Made by a program: the position numbers and the translations under genes
Notes under the pieces: generated by a model
What the model was told of the DNA's origin: nothing
Database searches by the model: none
Seen by the model: the letters and a program-made list of their open reading frames with translations, nothing else
In this document: positions 39,450 through 48,952 of the stretch, piece after piece
Layout: each line of letters opens with the position of its first letter
Numbering within the stretch: the stretch's first letter is position 1
Assembly (NCBI RefSeq): GCF_009372255.1
Contig: NZ_LXGN01000056.1
Span: forward strand, 310,001 to 374,000
Source: Acinetobacter guerrae
GTDB lineage: Bacteria; Pseudomonadota; Gammaproteobacteria; Pseudomonadales; Moraxellaceae
Direction: 5' to 3'
DNA length: 64,000 bases

Positions 39450-39477
39450 AAAGCCTTTCTGATGAAGGGCTTTTTAT
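39450..39477 (+). terminator. Rho-independent terminator of pgsA
   Basis: Stem AAAGCCTTTC / GAAGGGCTTT (one G-U pair) with TGAT loop and T-run, 6 nt after the stop. Confidence 0.85.
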
Positions 39478-39549
39478 TGAGTGCAAGAATCGGGTCGTCA
39501 GGGTCTAAGCTTTGATTTACAGTAAAACTGAATATAGGAGTTTTTGACG

Positions 39550-40410
39550 ATGAAAAACTTATCTTCCAGTCAGTTTGCTGTGATCGCGAGTATGATTGAA
39601 TATGCTTACCAGCATTTTGATGATCAGCCAAGTCTTGAGCAAATGGCTGCAACTGTAGGTTTAAGTCCGAGTTATGCACAGCGTCAGTTTCAGCAATGGG
39701 TGGGTATAAGCCCAAAAAAGTTTGTGCAATACTTGAGTTTGCAACGAGCCAAAGCTTTATTGAGTCATCGCTATAGTATTTTAGATACTGCACTTGAAAC
39801 AGGCCTGTCTGGAACTGGACGTTTGCATGATTTATTTGTACACATTGAAGGAATGACACCTGGAGAATACAAGCAGCAGGGTGAGTCGCTGTTGATTGAT
39901 TATTCCTGCGAAAAAACGCCTTTTGGCGACATTTTTATTGCCAGTACCGATAAAGGCATATGCTCCATTCAATTTTTATCAGACTCATCTTCGGATTTGA
40001 TCGCGCTTGAGCAATTGCAACAGCGTTTTACTTTAGCTGAATTTCAGCAGCAATCCACTCAACTGCATCAGCAGGTTGTTGGCTGGTTTCAGCATGATTT
40101 TAAGTTTAATTTACAGCAAAAAATTCCATTACGTTTACAAGGCACATCTTTTCAGCTCAAAGTCTGGGAAGCGCTTTTAACTATTCCAGAAGGTCAATTA
40201 CTTAGTTATCAGCAGGTTGCAGAAAAAATTGGTCATCCTAAAGCAGTTCGTGCAGTTGCCAGTGCCGTCGCACAAAATCCGATAGCTTATCTGATTCCGT
40301 GTCATCGTGTGATTCGATCTACAGGTATGATTGGTGAGTATCACTGGACAAAAGCACGTAAACTGGCACTTTTGTCGTGGGAAATGGCGAAGCAGGAGCA
40401 GGCTTTATGA
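39550..40410 (+). CDS. Ada-like regulator/O6-methylguanine-DNA methyltransferase, lacking the N-terminal zinc domain
   Basis: Fusion of an AraC-type DNA-binding domain (about 8-108; SLEQMAATVGLSPSYAQRQFQQW and TGLSGTGRLHDLFVHIEGMTPGEYK) with an alkyltransferase domain (about 118-282). The suicide cysteine is Cys251 in PCHRVIR, preceded by AVASAVAQNPIAYLIP. E. coli Ada has an extra N-terminal domain with Cys38, whose methylphosphotriester repair switches on transcription; that domain is absent. The protein therefore repairs O6-methylguanine and may regulate, but by another signal. ATG 39550 has TAGGAG 9 nt upstream. It overlaps alkB by 4 nt. Confidence 0.9.
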   Translation: MKNLSSSQFAVIASMIEYAYQHFDDQPSLEQMAATVGLSPSYAQRQFQQWVGISPKKFVQYLSLQRAKALLSHRYSILDTALETGLSGTGRLHDLFVHIEGMTPGEYKQQGESLLIDYSCEKTPFGDIFIASTDKGICSIQFLSDSSSDLIALEQLQQRFTLAEFQQQSTQLHQQVVGWFQHDFKFNLQQKIPLRLQGTSFQLKVWEALLTIPEGQLLSYQQVAEKIGHPKAVRAVASAVAQNPIAYLIPCHRVIRSTGMIGEYHWTKARKLALLSWEMAKQEQAL

Positions 40411-41015
40411 CACTTGATTTATTTGCTCCAGAACCACAAATAAATTTGCTGCCCTATGAGGGGGAAGTGCAGGATTATGGTCTATTCCTCAACCCTGAAC
40501 AGGTTGAGTTTTACTTTCATTATTTGCTTGAACATTTGCCTTGGCGGCATGATGAAGCCAAACTTTATGGAAAACATTTTATTACGCCACGTAAGGTCGC
40601 GTGGTATGGCGATGCACATTATCGCTATGCCTATTCGGGTGTCATGCGCGACTCATTGCCGTGGGATGATCAGTTATTTACATTAAAGCACGATATTGAG
40701 CATTTGCTTGGAGAGCAGTTTAATTCTTGTTTGGCCAATTTATATGAAGAAGGTACACAAGGAATGGCGTGGCATAGCGATGGAGATATGTCTCTGGCTG
40801 AAAAAACCACAATTGCCTCTTTGAGTTTGGGAGCGACTCGAAAATTTTGTTTTCGGCATATAGATACCAAAGAAAAAATTGAAATGCTGCTGCAATCTGG
40901 TCAGCTCATCGTCATGCGGGGTGTCACCCAACAGCACTGGCAACATGCGATTATGAAGTCACAAAAAATTTTGCAGCCCCGTATCAATTTAACCTTTAGA
41001 CAGTTTTTGCTTTAA
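40407..41015 (+). CDS. alkB: AlkB-family DNA dealkylase
   Basis: Fe(II)/2-oxoglutarate dioxygenase that removes 1-methyladenine and 3-methylcytosine lesions. Iron ligands His123 and Asp125 (AWHSDGD) and His180 (HWQHAIMKS) are present, with 2-oxoglutarate Arg192 and Arg198 (PRINLTFRQ). The length (202 aa) and the substrate lid residues resemble the ALKBH2/3-like bacterial group more than E. coli AlkB. The start overlaps the Ada-like gene stop (ATGA), so both are one alkylation-repair operon. Confidence 0.9.
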   Translation: MTLDLFAPEPQINLLPYEGEVQDYGLFLNPEQVEFYFHYLLEHLPWRHDEAKLYGKHFITPRKVAWYGDAHYRYAYSGVMRDSLPWDDQLFTLKHDIEHLLGEQFNSCLANLYEEGTQGMAWHSDGDMSLAEKTTIASLSLGATRKFCFRHIDTKEKIEMLLQSGQLIVMRGVTQQHWQHAIMKSQKILQPRINLTFRQFLL

Positions 41016-41024
41016 ATCGTTTTA

Positions 41025-41042
41025 CCATAGTTTTAACTATGG
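41025..41042. terminator. Weak hairpin between convergent alkB and the ABC exporter gene
   Basis: CCATAGTT / AACTATGG, 8 bp with a 2-nt centre, overlaps the ABC gene stop codon. T-runs are poor on both sides. Confidence 0.4.
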
Positions 41043-42826
41043 GTTTCTTCGTCTTCAAGAGTTTTGGCAATTTTGTCGATATTTAAACTTTTCGCCATGG
41101 CATCAAAGATATCTTTATACACCCCAGTTTGCAAATACAACTGTTCGTGTTCACCATGTTCCACAATTTCACCATCCTGCATTACATACATATAATCGGC
41201 ATCGATAATTTGTGACAAGCTATGTGAAATCATAATCACGGTACGACCTTGTTTGATTTCATCCAGACTTTGCTTAATTTGCTCAGTGGCAATGGCATCC
41301 AGACTTGCAGTCGGTTCATCCAGAAAAATAATTGGTGGGTCTTTTAAAAACATACGAGCCAGTGCGATACGTTGTTGTTGTCCACCTGAAAGCATCAGTG
41401 CATCGGTATCATAACCTTGTGCCAAATGACTAATTTGATCATGAATAGATGCTTTTTTTGCTGCAACAATGACTTCATCCAGACTGGCATCCATTTTTCC
41501 ATAGCGGATATTGTCCAGAATGGAACCCTGAAAAATATGATTTTTTTGCAGTACTAGGCCAATATGATCACGTAAATAGTGCGTATCGATCTGATTGAGA
41601 TTGACTCCATCTAGTAGTATTTCGCCAGATTCAGGCAGATAAAATTTATCGAGTAAACTAATTAACGTAGATTTTCCCGCACCCGATAGTCCGACTAACG
41701 CCGTAATTTTATTTGGCTGTATCACCATATTGATATTTTTTAATGCCTGATGTCCATTTTCATAACTAAAATTGACATGTTTAAGTTCAAATTGTCCGTG
41801 AATGGTAGGTTTGAGATGACCACTATCTTCAATTTCGTCATCGGCATTTAAAATTTGAAAGAAACTTTCTGAATAAATCATGGCATCATTGACTTCATCA
41901 TAAATTCGATGCAGCGAACGAATGGGGGCAGAAACATTATTGAACAACAAAATATGGTACATGATCATTCCAATACTCATTTGTCCTGCCAGAACAAAAT
42001 AAGAAGTCAGGATAATAATCAGCACAATGCCAATCTGTTCAAGAAAAGTTTTGACGCCATCAAAAATAAAACTGGTCTGACGGGTATGCATTTGATTGTC
42101 AGTCAGATCGCGCTGTAGCTTAAGTTGCTTTTCGGCTTCTATTTCTTCACGATTAAACGATTTAATTACGGTAATCGACTGGATAATGCCTAAAATACCC
42201 TGACTCTTTTTTTCACGACCATCACGTAAACGACGTCGCCATCCCCCCAGTTTTTGTGCTTGTTTAAAGGTTAACCAAAAATAAATTGGAACAATCATTA
42301 ATGCGACTAGACCAATCCAGAAATTGGCGTAGAACATAAGTCCCAAAGCAATAATCGCACTGGTAAATAGCGGTAAAATATCAATAAAGAAAATTTGTAC
42401 CAGACGAGTCAGCGAGCCAATCCCCCGATCAATACGGGTTTGCAATTTGCCTGCCTGATTTTTTTCCTGATTAAAAAAAGTCAGACGATAAGTCAGAAAC
42501 TTCTCAATAATGCCTTGTGCCAAATCTTGCGAAACATAAATACGCAGTTTTTCACCGTAATATTTTTGTCCAAATTGAACTAAGGCATTGAGGATTTCTT
42601 TACCCAGTAAGATCGCTGAAATCGTAGCTAAAATAATCCAGCCTTCGTTGAGTCCTTTTCCTGCTTCGACCAACGCATTAATCCGATCAACTGCATATTG
42701 CAGAGTGAGCGCATTGACCTGAGCCGTAAGTGCGCCAATCAACGTTAAAATGAGTGTGGCGATGACCAATAGCCGATATGGTCGTACAAAAGGGCGTAAT
42801 TGTTGAAAAAGATGCCAGAAATTCAT
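41033..42826 (-). CDS. ABC exporter, fused membrane and ATPase domains
   Basis: MsbA/MdlB-type half-transporter of 597 aa acting as a homodimer. Six membrane helices (about 18-310) precede an ATPase domain with Walker A VGLSGAGKSTLI (about 377-388), signature LSGGQQQR (about 480-487), Walker B IIFLDEPTASLD (about 499-510) and the switch His in MISHS. The substrate is unknown. It is not next to lpxK, so it is probably not MsbA itself. It stands alone between two terminator-like hairpins. Confidence 0.88.
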   Translation of the reverse strand: MNFWHLFQQLRPFVRPYRLLVIATLILTLIGALTAQVNALTLQYAVDRINALVEAGKGLNEGWIILATISAILLGKEILNALVQFGQKYYGEKLRIYVSQDLAQGIIEKFLTYRLTFFNQEKNQAGKLQTRIDRGIGSLTRLVQIFFIDILPLFTSAIIALGLMFYANFWIGLVALMIVPIYFWLTFKQAQKLGGWRRRLRDGREKKSQGILGIIQSITVIKSFNREEIEAEKQLKLQRDLTDNQMHTRQTSFIFDGVKTFLEQIGIVLIIILTSYFVLAGQMSIGMIMYHILLFNNVSAPIRSLHRIYDEVNDAMIYSESFFQILNADDEIEDSGHLKPTIHGQFELKHVNFSYENGHQALKNINMVIQPNKITALVGLSGAGKSTLISLLDKFYLPESGEILLDGVNLNQIDTHYLRDHIGLVLQKNHIFQGSILDNIRYGKMDASLDEVIVAAKKASIHDQISHLAQGYDTDALMLSGGQQQRIALARMFLKDPPIIFLDEPTASLDAIATEQIKQSLDEIKQGRTVIMISHSLSQIIDADYMYVMQDGEIVEHGEHEQLYLQTGVYKDIFDAMAKSLNIDKIAKTLEDEETHS

Positions 42827-42919
42827 GTGATCTTTATTGTTGTATGGCTTAGAGTCAATCTACATTAGCTTCAGTCTAAAAAGCAAAAATAAGATGTTCA
42901 AGAGGGTGTTATGTAACAA

Positions 42920-42955
42920 GAAAAAAAGCCCATGAAATCAACATGAGCTTTTTAC
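42920..42955. terminator. Terminator-like hairpin between the ABC gene and iclR
   Basis: Imperfect stem AAAAAGC(C)CATG / CATG(A)GCTTTTT with one mismatch and T-run on the plus side. The neighbouring genes are both on the minus strand, so as read by iclR transcripts it ends in the complementary A/T tract. Confidence 0.5.
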
Positions 42956-43118
42956 TCTGAGGAGGAGTATCTTCAAATGAAAATGACTTAATTTCATGGA
43001 AAAATTAAGCGATATTGAAGAGTAGTTTCATTATATGAGAATATGAATAATTTTTCAAATGGTATATCTAATAAAAATTAGATCAATTGTCATATTCCGT
43101 TAAAGTTGCTATTTAGCC

Positions 43119-43895
43119 TTATACTTTCTCATTTTGAGAAAGTGTTAAAAATCTATGCTCAATTTGTGCTGCATTGCTTTTCAAAATTTCAATAAGCTTG
43201 TCGATATTAATAAATTCAAAACGATTTTTTGAAGCCACAATAGTGAGTGCTAAAGGTGATTCTTTATTGGTGGACAGCTTAATCGGCACAGATAAGCCTG
43301 AAACATTGGGATCAAGTTCGCCGTGAGATAAGTAGTAACCCTGCTTTTTGATTTTCTTCATGCGTGTAAGAAAACTTTCTTCATCCTGCGCAAAGCCAAC
43401 CTCAGCCAGTTGTGTTGCAAAACGATAATAATAATCTTGAATCTGGCGTTTAGGCAGTTGAGCAATAATCACTTTAGGTGATGAACCCATATAAACAGGA
43501 CGTGGACAGCCTCGCCCATAGGAAAGTAGATCGGTGTTGCGGAAAACTTCATGATGAATATCAATACAATAATCACGATTCAAATGTGTCAGCAAACAAC
43601 ACAATTCGATACGTTCAGCAATTTCCTGCATAAAAGGGCTACTAATTTGTACCAGAGGATCTGTGGTACGTGAAATATAGTCCAATACTGCAATTTTTGA
43701 ACCCAGTGTGTAATCACCTGAAGTACCACTGATGCGCTGTAAAATATCAGCAGAAACCAGTTCTTTTAAATAACGGTAACTTGTGGGTTTAGATAAACCC
43801 AATTCATCACAGATATGATCGACGTTAATCACAGGCCGTGATACCGAAAATAAATCCAGAACCGTTAAAATTTTGCCAAAGCTTGAAAGCGCCAT
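43119..43895 (-). CDS. IclR-family transcriptional regulator
   Basis: N-terminal winged helix (about 1-70; SFGKILTVLDLFS, HICDELGLSKPTSYRYLKEL) and a C-terminal effector-binding domain (about 80-250; ELCCLLTHLNRDYCIDI, GSSPKVIIAQLP, NVSGLSVPIKLS). The length of 258 aa is typical. It is transcribed away from the aaeB-like efflux operon with a 486-bp intergenic region, so it may control that operon and itself. Effector unknown; aromatic acids are a common class for this family. Confidence 0.9.
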   Translation of the reverse strand: MALSSFGKILTVLDLFSVSRPVINVDHICDELGLSKPTSYRYLKELVSADILQRISGTSGDYTLGSKIAVLDYISRTTDPLVQISSPFMQEIAERIELCCLLTHLNRDYCIDIHHEVFRNTDLLSYGRGCPRPVYMGSSPKVIIAQLPKRQIQDYYYRFATQLAEVGFAQDEESFLTRMKKIKKQGYYLSHGELDPNVSGLSVPIKLSTNKESPLALTIVASKNRFEFINIDKLIEILKSNAAQIEHRFLTLSQNEKV

Positions 43896-44381
43896 GATTA
43901 CCTACTTTGCTAAAGAACCATCAGAAACACGTGCATAATCGTCTTTTATAACAAATTGTGCCACGCCTTGCAGTCTAATTTCATGAGCCATTACTTCTTT
44001 GAATTATTAAAAATCGACAAAGTATAAAGCTTAAAATTTGATTAATTATCATAATAAGATATTTTGTTGACTATTTTTAGTTTTTTTGTCAAAATTATTT
44101 AGATAAAATATCTAATGAAGAAAGTTGCTAATGTGCTTTTTTCACCCCATCTATGATTGGTCTCTAAATGTCATATTTAGCTTTTACGACAAAAAATATG
44201 TAAAAGTTGAATTTTTGACGCTGTATTTAGCGATAATCTGACTATTTAAATGATCTTTAGCTAGCAGTTGTAAGCTTTTAGCATGCAACCCTTTTAGACT
44301 ATTGCTGTTTAAAAGTGCAATGCGCATATTGATCATGAGTATAAACTAAACATTATGGAATCCTTGTTTTGAGATCGTTTC
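43896..44381. other. iclR-aaeB divergent intergenic region (gene-free)
   Basis: 486 AT-rich bp with no ORF I trust. It holds the dyads TAGATA-N3-TATCTA (44100-44114) and CTTTTAC-N12-GTAAAAG (44181-44206), which are candidate operators, and a CGCT-N6-AGCG repeat near 44219-44232. Promoters on either side could not be fixed. Confidence 0.55.
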
Positions 44382-46472
44382 ATGTTATTTAAACAGATAC
44401 TGGCCTTTAGACCGTCGCGAATGGATTTGATTTTTGCAGTCAAAACCTTTATCGCGATGATGTTGGCTCTGTATACCGCATTTGTTTTGGACTTAACTTA
44501 TCCAATGTGGGCAGCAGGGACAGTCATCATTATCGCACAGCCTTATGCGGGTATGGTGTCATCCAAAGCTCTGTATCGTCTTACGGGCACAGTGTTGGGT
44601 GGGATTCTGGCTATTTTCTTTACGCCACGTTTGATTGACATGCCAATTCTCTTCACATGTATTCTGGCGATATGGGTTGGTTTTTGCTTATATATTTCAT
44701 TGTTAGATCGTACACCAAGAAGTTATGTCTTTATGTTGGCGGGTTATACCACCGTCATGATTGCCTGTAGTTCGATTTATAATATAGATAGTCACAGTGT
44801 TTTTGACATGGCCTTAAGTCGGGTGTTAGAAATTTCAATCGCTGTGATTTGTAGTGCAGTTGTCTCTGCAACAATTTTTCCTGCACATTTAGGCGCACAG
44901 CTTCAGCAACGTGTGCAAAAAACATTGGATGATACCCGTGATGTATTCACCAGTATTATGACCGATCAGAAACATAGCCAAAGTTATACTCAGCTCTTGG
45001 GAAGTATTGCCCGCGATACAACTGATATTCATGGTCTTGCAGTGCATCTGGCGTATGAAAGCGGTGAATTGCACGGTATGACTAAACCGATACAGGAATT
45101 ATTGCATCAGGAAACTATGGTCGTCGCTAATCTGGTCTCAATGTCCGAACGGATTTATCAACTCGATCAGATTGATTTGGAATATCGACGCAGTTTAGTG
45201 GTTTTATACGAGCATGTACTGCAATTTTTACGTGGGCAAACGGATATTGAAGATGATCAATTAAATCAGTTACCACCTGAATTTGAACAAGATTTTGAGC
45301 AACTATTTAGTCTATCAACACCAGCACAAATAGTGATGATGGATGCTCTGAAAATGGACACTCGTCATTTTATTCAAAATGTCATGGCAGTGAAATTATT
45401 ATGGCAATTGATCCAGCGAGGGGAAAAACGTATTCCGACCACGATCGCTGCGATCACAACTCAATATCCAAGTTTGCATCGTGATCATGGTATTGCAGTA
45501 CGTAGCTCTGTTGCTGCGGCATTGGCGACAGCGACTTCATTTTTAATATGGATTTATACAGGTTGGCATGCTGGCTATATGATGGCACAACTAACGGCGG
45601 TAAGTGCATGTATTCTCTCCATGTTAGATGACCCGATTCCTGCATTGAAAACGTTTATCCGAGGGTCGATTTATGCAGCCATACTCACTATTTTTTATGC
45701 TTTTACCATCATGCCACAGGTACATGAGTTCTGGCAGTTAGCACTGGTTCTTGCACCACTTGTGATTTATCTGGCGAGTATGTTTCCAACACCCATGCTC
45801 ATGATGCTGGCGCTCCCAATGCTAATTAACTTTATTATGAGCTTAAATCTGCAAAACCGTTATGCGATGGACGCTGTTATTTTAATGGATACGGCAATGG
45901 CAGGCGTGATCGGGCCGATCATCTCGATTCTGGCCATTTATTTTATTCGGTCTATGTCTCCAGAAACCAGTGCAAGGCGTATTTTGAGTTTGCATTATCG
46001 GGCATTGAGAGAGGCGCTTTACATTCCATATGGCGTGAATTTTCGTATTCATTTACGCAGTATGTTAGATCGGATTGGGATATTAAATAGTAAACTGGTA
46101 CAGTCAGCCGAGTTAAAGCACGCCATGAATCTTGCGCTAATCGAAACCAGTGCTGTGATTAATCTCAGTCGTATTGCCGAGTTGAGCCAGAATAATAAAA
46201 CACTGCCAGAACTAAAACAGGCCTTGAGACATCTACAACAGTTGCTCGAAGCCAGTTTTCGCGATCAGGAAAAAAATATCGTGCTGGATAGCGTGCTAAA
46301 GGCTAAAGTTCTTGCTCAAATTGATTATATTGAAACATTGGTCTTGAATGAGCCAGATATTGAAGTGAGACATCGGATTCAAATGGGTATGAATAATATT
46401 CGTAGTAGTATTTTCCATGTACAAAAAAATGATTCAGATAAGCAAGTGTTAAACGGAGCAGTACATGGGTGA
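44382..46472 (+). CDS. FUSC/AaeB-like aromatic acid efflux membrane subunit
   Basis: Inner-membrane transporter of the FUSC family, related to AaeB (p-hydroxybenzoate efflux). It has two groups of about five to six membrane helices (about 17-170 and 365-530) separated and followed by cytoplasmic helical domains, giving the internal repeat typical of this family. The motif GTVIIIAQPYAGMVSSKALYRLTGTVLGG (about 46-74) is characteristic. The length of 696 aa is normal. It overlaps the small DUF1656 gene by 8 nt, and the HlyD-type partner follows. Confidence 0.9.
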   Translation: MLFKQILAFRPSRMDLIFAVKTFIAMMLALYTAFVLDLTYPMWAAGTVIIIAQPYAGMVSSKALYRLTGTVLGGILAIFFTPRLIDMPILFTCILAIWVGFCLYISLLDRTPRSYVFMLAGYTTVMIACSSIYNIDSHSVFDMALSRVLEISIAVICSAVVSATIFPAHLGAQLQQRVQKTLDDTRDVFTSIMTDQKHSQSYTQLLGSIARDTTDIHGLAVHLAYESGELHGMTKPIQELLHQETMVVANLVSMSERIYQLDQIDLEYRRSLVVLYEHVLQFLRGQTDIEDDQLNQLPPEFEQDFEQLFSLSTPAQIVMMDALKMDTRHFIQNVMAVKLLWQLIQRGEKRIPTTIAAITTQYPSLHRDHGIAVRSSVAAALATATSFLIWIYTGWHAGYMMAQLTAVSACILSMLDDPIPALKTFIRGSIYAAILTIFYAFTIMPQVHEFWQLALVLAPLVIYLASMFPTPMLMMLALPMLINFIMSLNLQNRYAMDAVILMDTAMAGVIGPIISILAIYFIRSMSPETSARRILSLHYRALREALYIPYGVNFRIHLRSMLDRIGILNSKLVQSAELKHAMNLALIETSAVINLSRIAELSQNNKTLPELKQALRHLQQLLEASFRDQEKNIVLDSVLKAKVLAQIDYIETLVLNEPDIEVRHRIQMGMNNIRSSIFHVQKNDSDKQVLNGAVHG

Positions 46473-46671
46473 ATTGAATCTGTACGGCGTTTATGTCCCG
46501 ACACTGCTAATTCAGGCAATTTTGGCCTACGTGTTATTCAAAATTGTGACTTTGGCGACCAATCGATTGATTGAGGCAGGCTGGATTGGATTTTCAGGTA
46601 TTTTTAATTTAAGTCTATATGTGTTGATGTTGATGATTGTGCATTGGGTATTTTTAACGATTCAGACGTGA
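46465..46671 (+). CDS. DUF1656 small membrane protein (AaeX-like)
   Basis: A 68-aa inner-membrane protein with two helices (about 13-30 and 44-65) and the start GELNLYGVYVPTLLIQAILAY that marks this family. It occurs nearly always between AaeB- and AaeA-like genes, as here. Its role in the pump is not known. It overlaps the upstream gene by 8 nt. Confidence 0.9.
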   Translation: MGELNLYGVYVPTLLIQAILAYVLFKIVTLATNRLIEAGWIGFSGIFNLSLYVLMLMIVHWVFLTIQT

Positions 46672-46754
46672 TATCTCTGTAGTTAATAAAATGAATGTGC
46701 CATGAGTCACAAAGGTTTTAACGAAAGTTTAAGGCGAAATTTAAGGTAAGCAAC

Positions 46755-47753
46755 ATGAGTTCTTTTGATGCACGGAAAATTGTCCGTCCACTGGTTACAC
46801 TGGTCATTGCGATATTAGCGATTTTTGTCATTGTTCATTTGTGGAATTACTATAACTCCGCACCGTGGACACGTGATGGGCGAGTCCGTGGCGATGTGAT
46901 TCAGGTTTCTTCGGATGTATCTGGTTTAGTCACTGAAGTGCTGGTACAGGATAACCAGACAGTAAAAAAAGGACAGCCTTTATTTCGGATTGATGTGGCA
47001 CGTCAACAACTAGATGTAGAGCAGGCTCGTTCTGATCTAGCCAAAGCCAAAGCAGGTCTTGCTCAGGCTGAGGCGAATGAGATTGCTGCAAAGGCCAATC
47101 TTGAGAAATCCCGTGCGACAACACAACTCGCTGAAAAAAATGCAGCGCGTTACTCAAACTTGATGGACGGTGCAATCTCTAAGCAGGAACAAGATCAAAT
47201 GTATGCAACACGTGATCAGTCCAAAGCTGAAGATGCACAAATGACAGCAGCGATTGAGCAAGCGCAGGCGACCATTAAGCAGGAACACGCATTAATCGAA
47301 GTTTCGCAGAGTGCATTGAATCTGGCATTGCTTAATTTAAAACGTTCAGAAGTTATTGCACCTGCAGATGGCACATTATCCAACTTTAGCTTACGTGTTG
47401 GTAATTATGTCAAAATTGGTGACGCGGTTGCGGCATTGGTCGATCGTGAGCAGCTTTATGTGGTGGGTTATTTTGAGGAAACCAAACTCAATCATATTCA
47501 TGTAGGTGATAAAGCGACAATTCAGCTTATGGGTGATTCACAAAAAATTCGTGGACATGTACAAGGGATTGCCAGTGGGATTGAAGATCGTGAGCGTTCT
47601 AGTAGTTCAACCCTACTTGCCAATGTTAATCCTACATTTACATGGGTGCGTTTGGCACAACGTGTACCCGTTAAAATTGTTCTAGATGAAACCCCTAAAA
47701 ATGCCTTGGCATTTGTGGCAGGTCGTACTGCGACAGTAAGGATTGAAAACTAA
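46755..47753 (+). CDS. HlyD-family periplasmic adaptor (AaeA-like)
   Basis: Membrane-fusion protein linking the FUSC transporter to an outer-membrane channel. There is one N-terminal helix (about 12-31), a biotinyl-lipoyl half (about 45-75; VSSDVSGLVTEVLVQDNQTVKKGQPLFRID), a long coiled-coil hairpin (about 75-190) rich in Ala, Glu and Lys, the second lipoyl half and beta-barrel (about 195-320). The length of 332 aa is normal. It is the last gene of the efflux operon, before a strong terminator. Confidence 0.92.
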   Translation: MSSFDARKIVRPLVTLVIAILAIFVIVHLWNYYNSAPWTRDGRVRGDVIQVSSDVSGLVTEVLVQDNQTVKKGQPLFRIDVARQQLDVEQARSDLAKAKAGLAQAEANEIAAKANLEKSRATTQLAEKNAARYSNLMDGAISKQEQDQMYATRDQSKAEDAQMTAAIEQAQATIKQEHALIEVSQSALNLALLNLKRSEVIAPADGTLSNFSLRVGNYVKIGDAVAALVDREQLYVVGYFEETKLNHIHVGDKATIQLMGDSQKIRGHVQGIASGIEDRERSSSSTLLANVNPTFTWVRLAQRVPVKIVLDETPKNALAFVAGRTATVRIEN

Positions 47754-47778
47754 AACGCCGTTTAACTTTGCTTACCTT

Positions 47779-47811
47779 AAAACAGGCTGGTCAATACCAG
47801 CCTGTTTTTTT
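47779..47811 (+). terminator. Rho-independent terminator of the efflux operon
   Basis: Perfect 12-bp stem AAAACAGGCTGG / CCAGCCTGTTTT with 6-nt loop and T-run. It also abuts the stop of the convergent ruvX gene. Confidence 0.92.
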
Positions 47812-48253
47812 AGGGTTGAATACCTTGAGGATGATGATACCAACTCTGAATCAAAAGAGCTGCGGCTAAACTATCTGCCGATAGACGCTTACCACGTCCC
47901 TGATGATGGTAATGGTCTAATTCATCACGTGCTTCACGAGTGGTCAAACGCTCATCGACCATCCATGTTTCAATATTGGTCTGATGGCGTAAACGTCGTG
48001 CGAATTTACGCGCTCGAGTAGACAATTCTGATTCAGAATCATCCATATTTAAAGGTAATCCGACCAGAAATAGGTTCGGCTGCCATTCTTTGACAGTCTT
48101 GAGCAATTGATCCCAGTTTGGAATTCCATCTTTCATGGGAAATAAGGCCAGTGGATTAGCACTTTCAATAGCGGATTGACCGACTGCAATCCCCATTTTT
48201 TGTGTGCCAAAGTCAAAGGCCATAATCATGTGCATACTTACAGTTTCAGGCAT
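47810..48253 (-). CDS. yqgF: RuvX/YqgF family putative Holliday junction resolvase
   Basis: RNase H-fold nuclease, involved in pre-16S rRNA 5'-end maturation or Holliday junction resolution. The motif [15 protein letters not shown] (about 12-26), [13 protein letters not shown] (about 65-77), VDERLTT (about 99-105) and the C-terminal [12 protein letters not shown] with the catalytic Asp are seen. ATG 48253 (MPETVS) is chosen; a TTG two codons earlier is possible. It overlaps yqgE by 8 nt, a conserved yqgE-yqgF pair. Confidence 0.93.
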   Translation of the reverse strand: MPETVSMHMIMAFDFGTQKMGIAVGQSAIESANPLALFPMKDGIPNWDQLLKTVKEWQPNLFLVGLPLNMDDSESELSTRARKFARRLRHQTNIETWMVDERLTTREARDELDHYHHQGRGKRLSADSLAAALLIQSWYHHPQGIQP

Positions 48254-48800
48254 GACCAATCTCGGAAGAGAGCCATGTCCGATCTACTCCAAGCTTCTTG
48301 TACGCAGCATCCCAACGCACGTCATAGGGTAAATTGAAGATGAGATCCATATCGGCATCACAGACTAACCAGTCGCCTCGTGAAATTTCACTCTCAAGTT
48401 GATCTTTGCTCCAACTGGCATAACCCAGTGCAATTTGGTAACGCCCGACCCCTTCGTTATGTGCAATCGCATCTAGAATATCTTTACTTGTGGTAATACA
48501 TAGGTTTTCACCCACCGCAATAGAGGAGTGCCAAGTGGGCTGTCCAGTATGCAATACAAAACCTGCTTCAGGGCGTAAAGGGCCACCTTGTAAGACTTCG
48601 TGAGGTTGTACATGGTCGGCATCGATATCCAGATCATTGAGTAATTCTTTGACTTGGATTCCAGACGGACGATTGATAATTAAACCCTGCGCACCTTCTT
48701 CATCGTGACGTGCCAAATAAATAACAGTATTTGCAAAAAAATCATCGGCCATTTCTGGAGGAGCAATCAGACAGCGGTGTGTCAAATATTGTTTGGTCAC
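48246..48800 (-). CDS. yqgE: UPF0301/YqgE family protein
   Basis: A 184-aa cytoplasmic protein of unknown role, widely conserved next to yqgF. The N-terminal motif [40 protein letters not shown] (about 8-47) and [15 protein letters not shown] (about 69-83) are characteristic. It is cotranscribed with yqgF. Confidence 0.93.
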   Translation of the reverse strand: MTKQYLTHRCLIAPPEMADDFFANTVIYLARHDEEGAQGLIINRPSGIQVKELLNDLDIDADHVQPHEVLQGGPLRPEAGFVLHTGQPTWHSSIAVGENLCITTSKDILDAIAHNEGVGRYQIALGYASWSKDQLESEISRGDWLVCDADMDLIFNLPYDVRWDAAYKKLGVDRTWLSSEIGHA

Positions 48801-48952
48801 CTAAGCGGTTCTCCTTAAAACGTGGTCGCTTTTGTATCGATATAGGATGTTCTTATCAACATACAAGAGTAAATGGATTTCGCCAATCATTTTTCAGTGA
48901 TTTACTACAGAAAAATGATGTCGATAAAAGTCAAAAATGTGTGATGAAAAGA

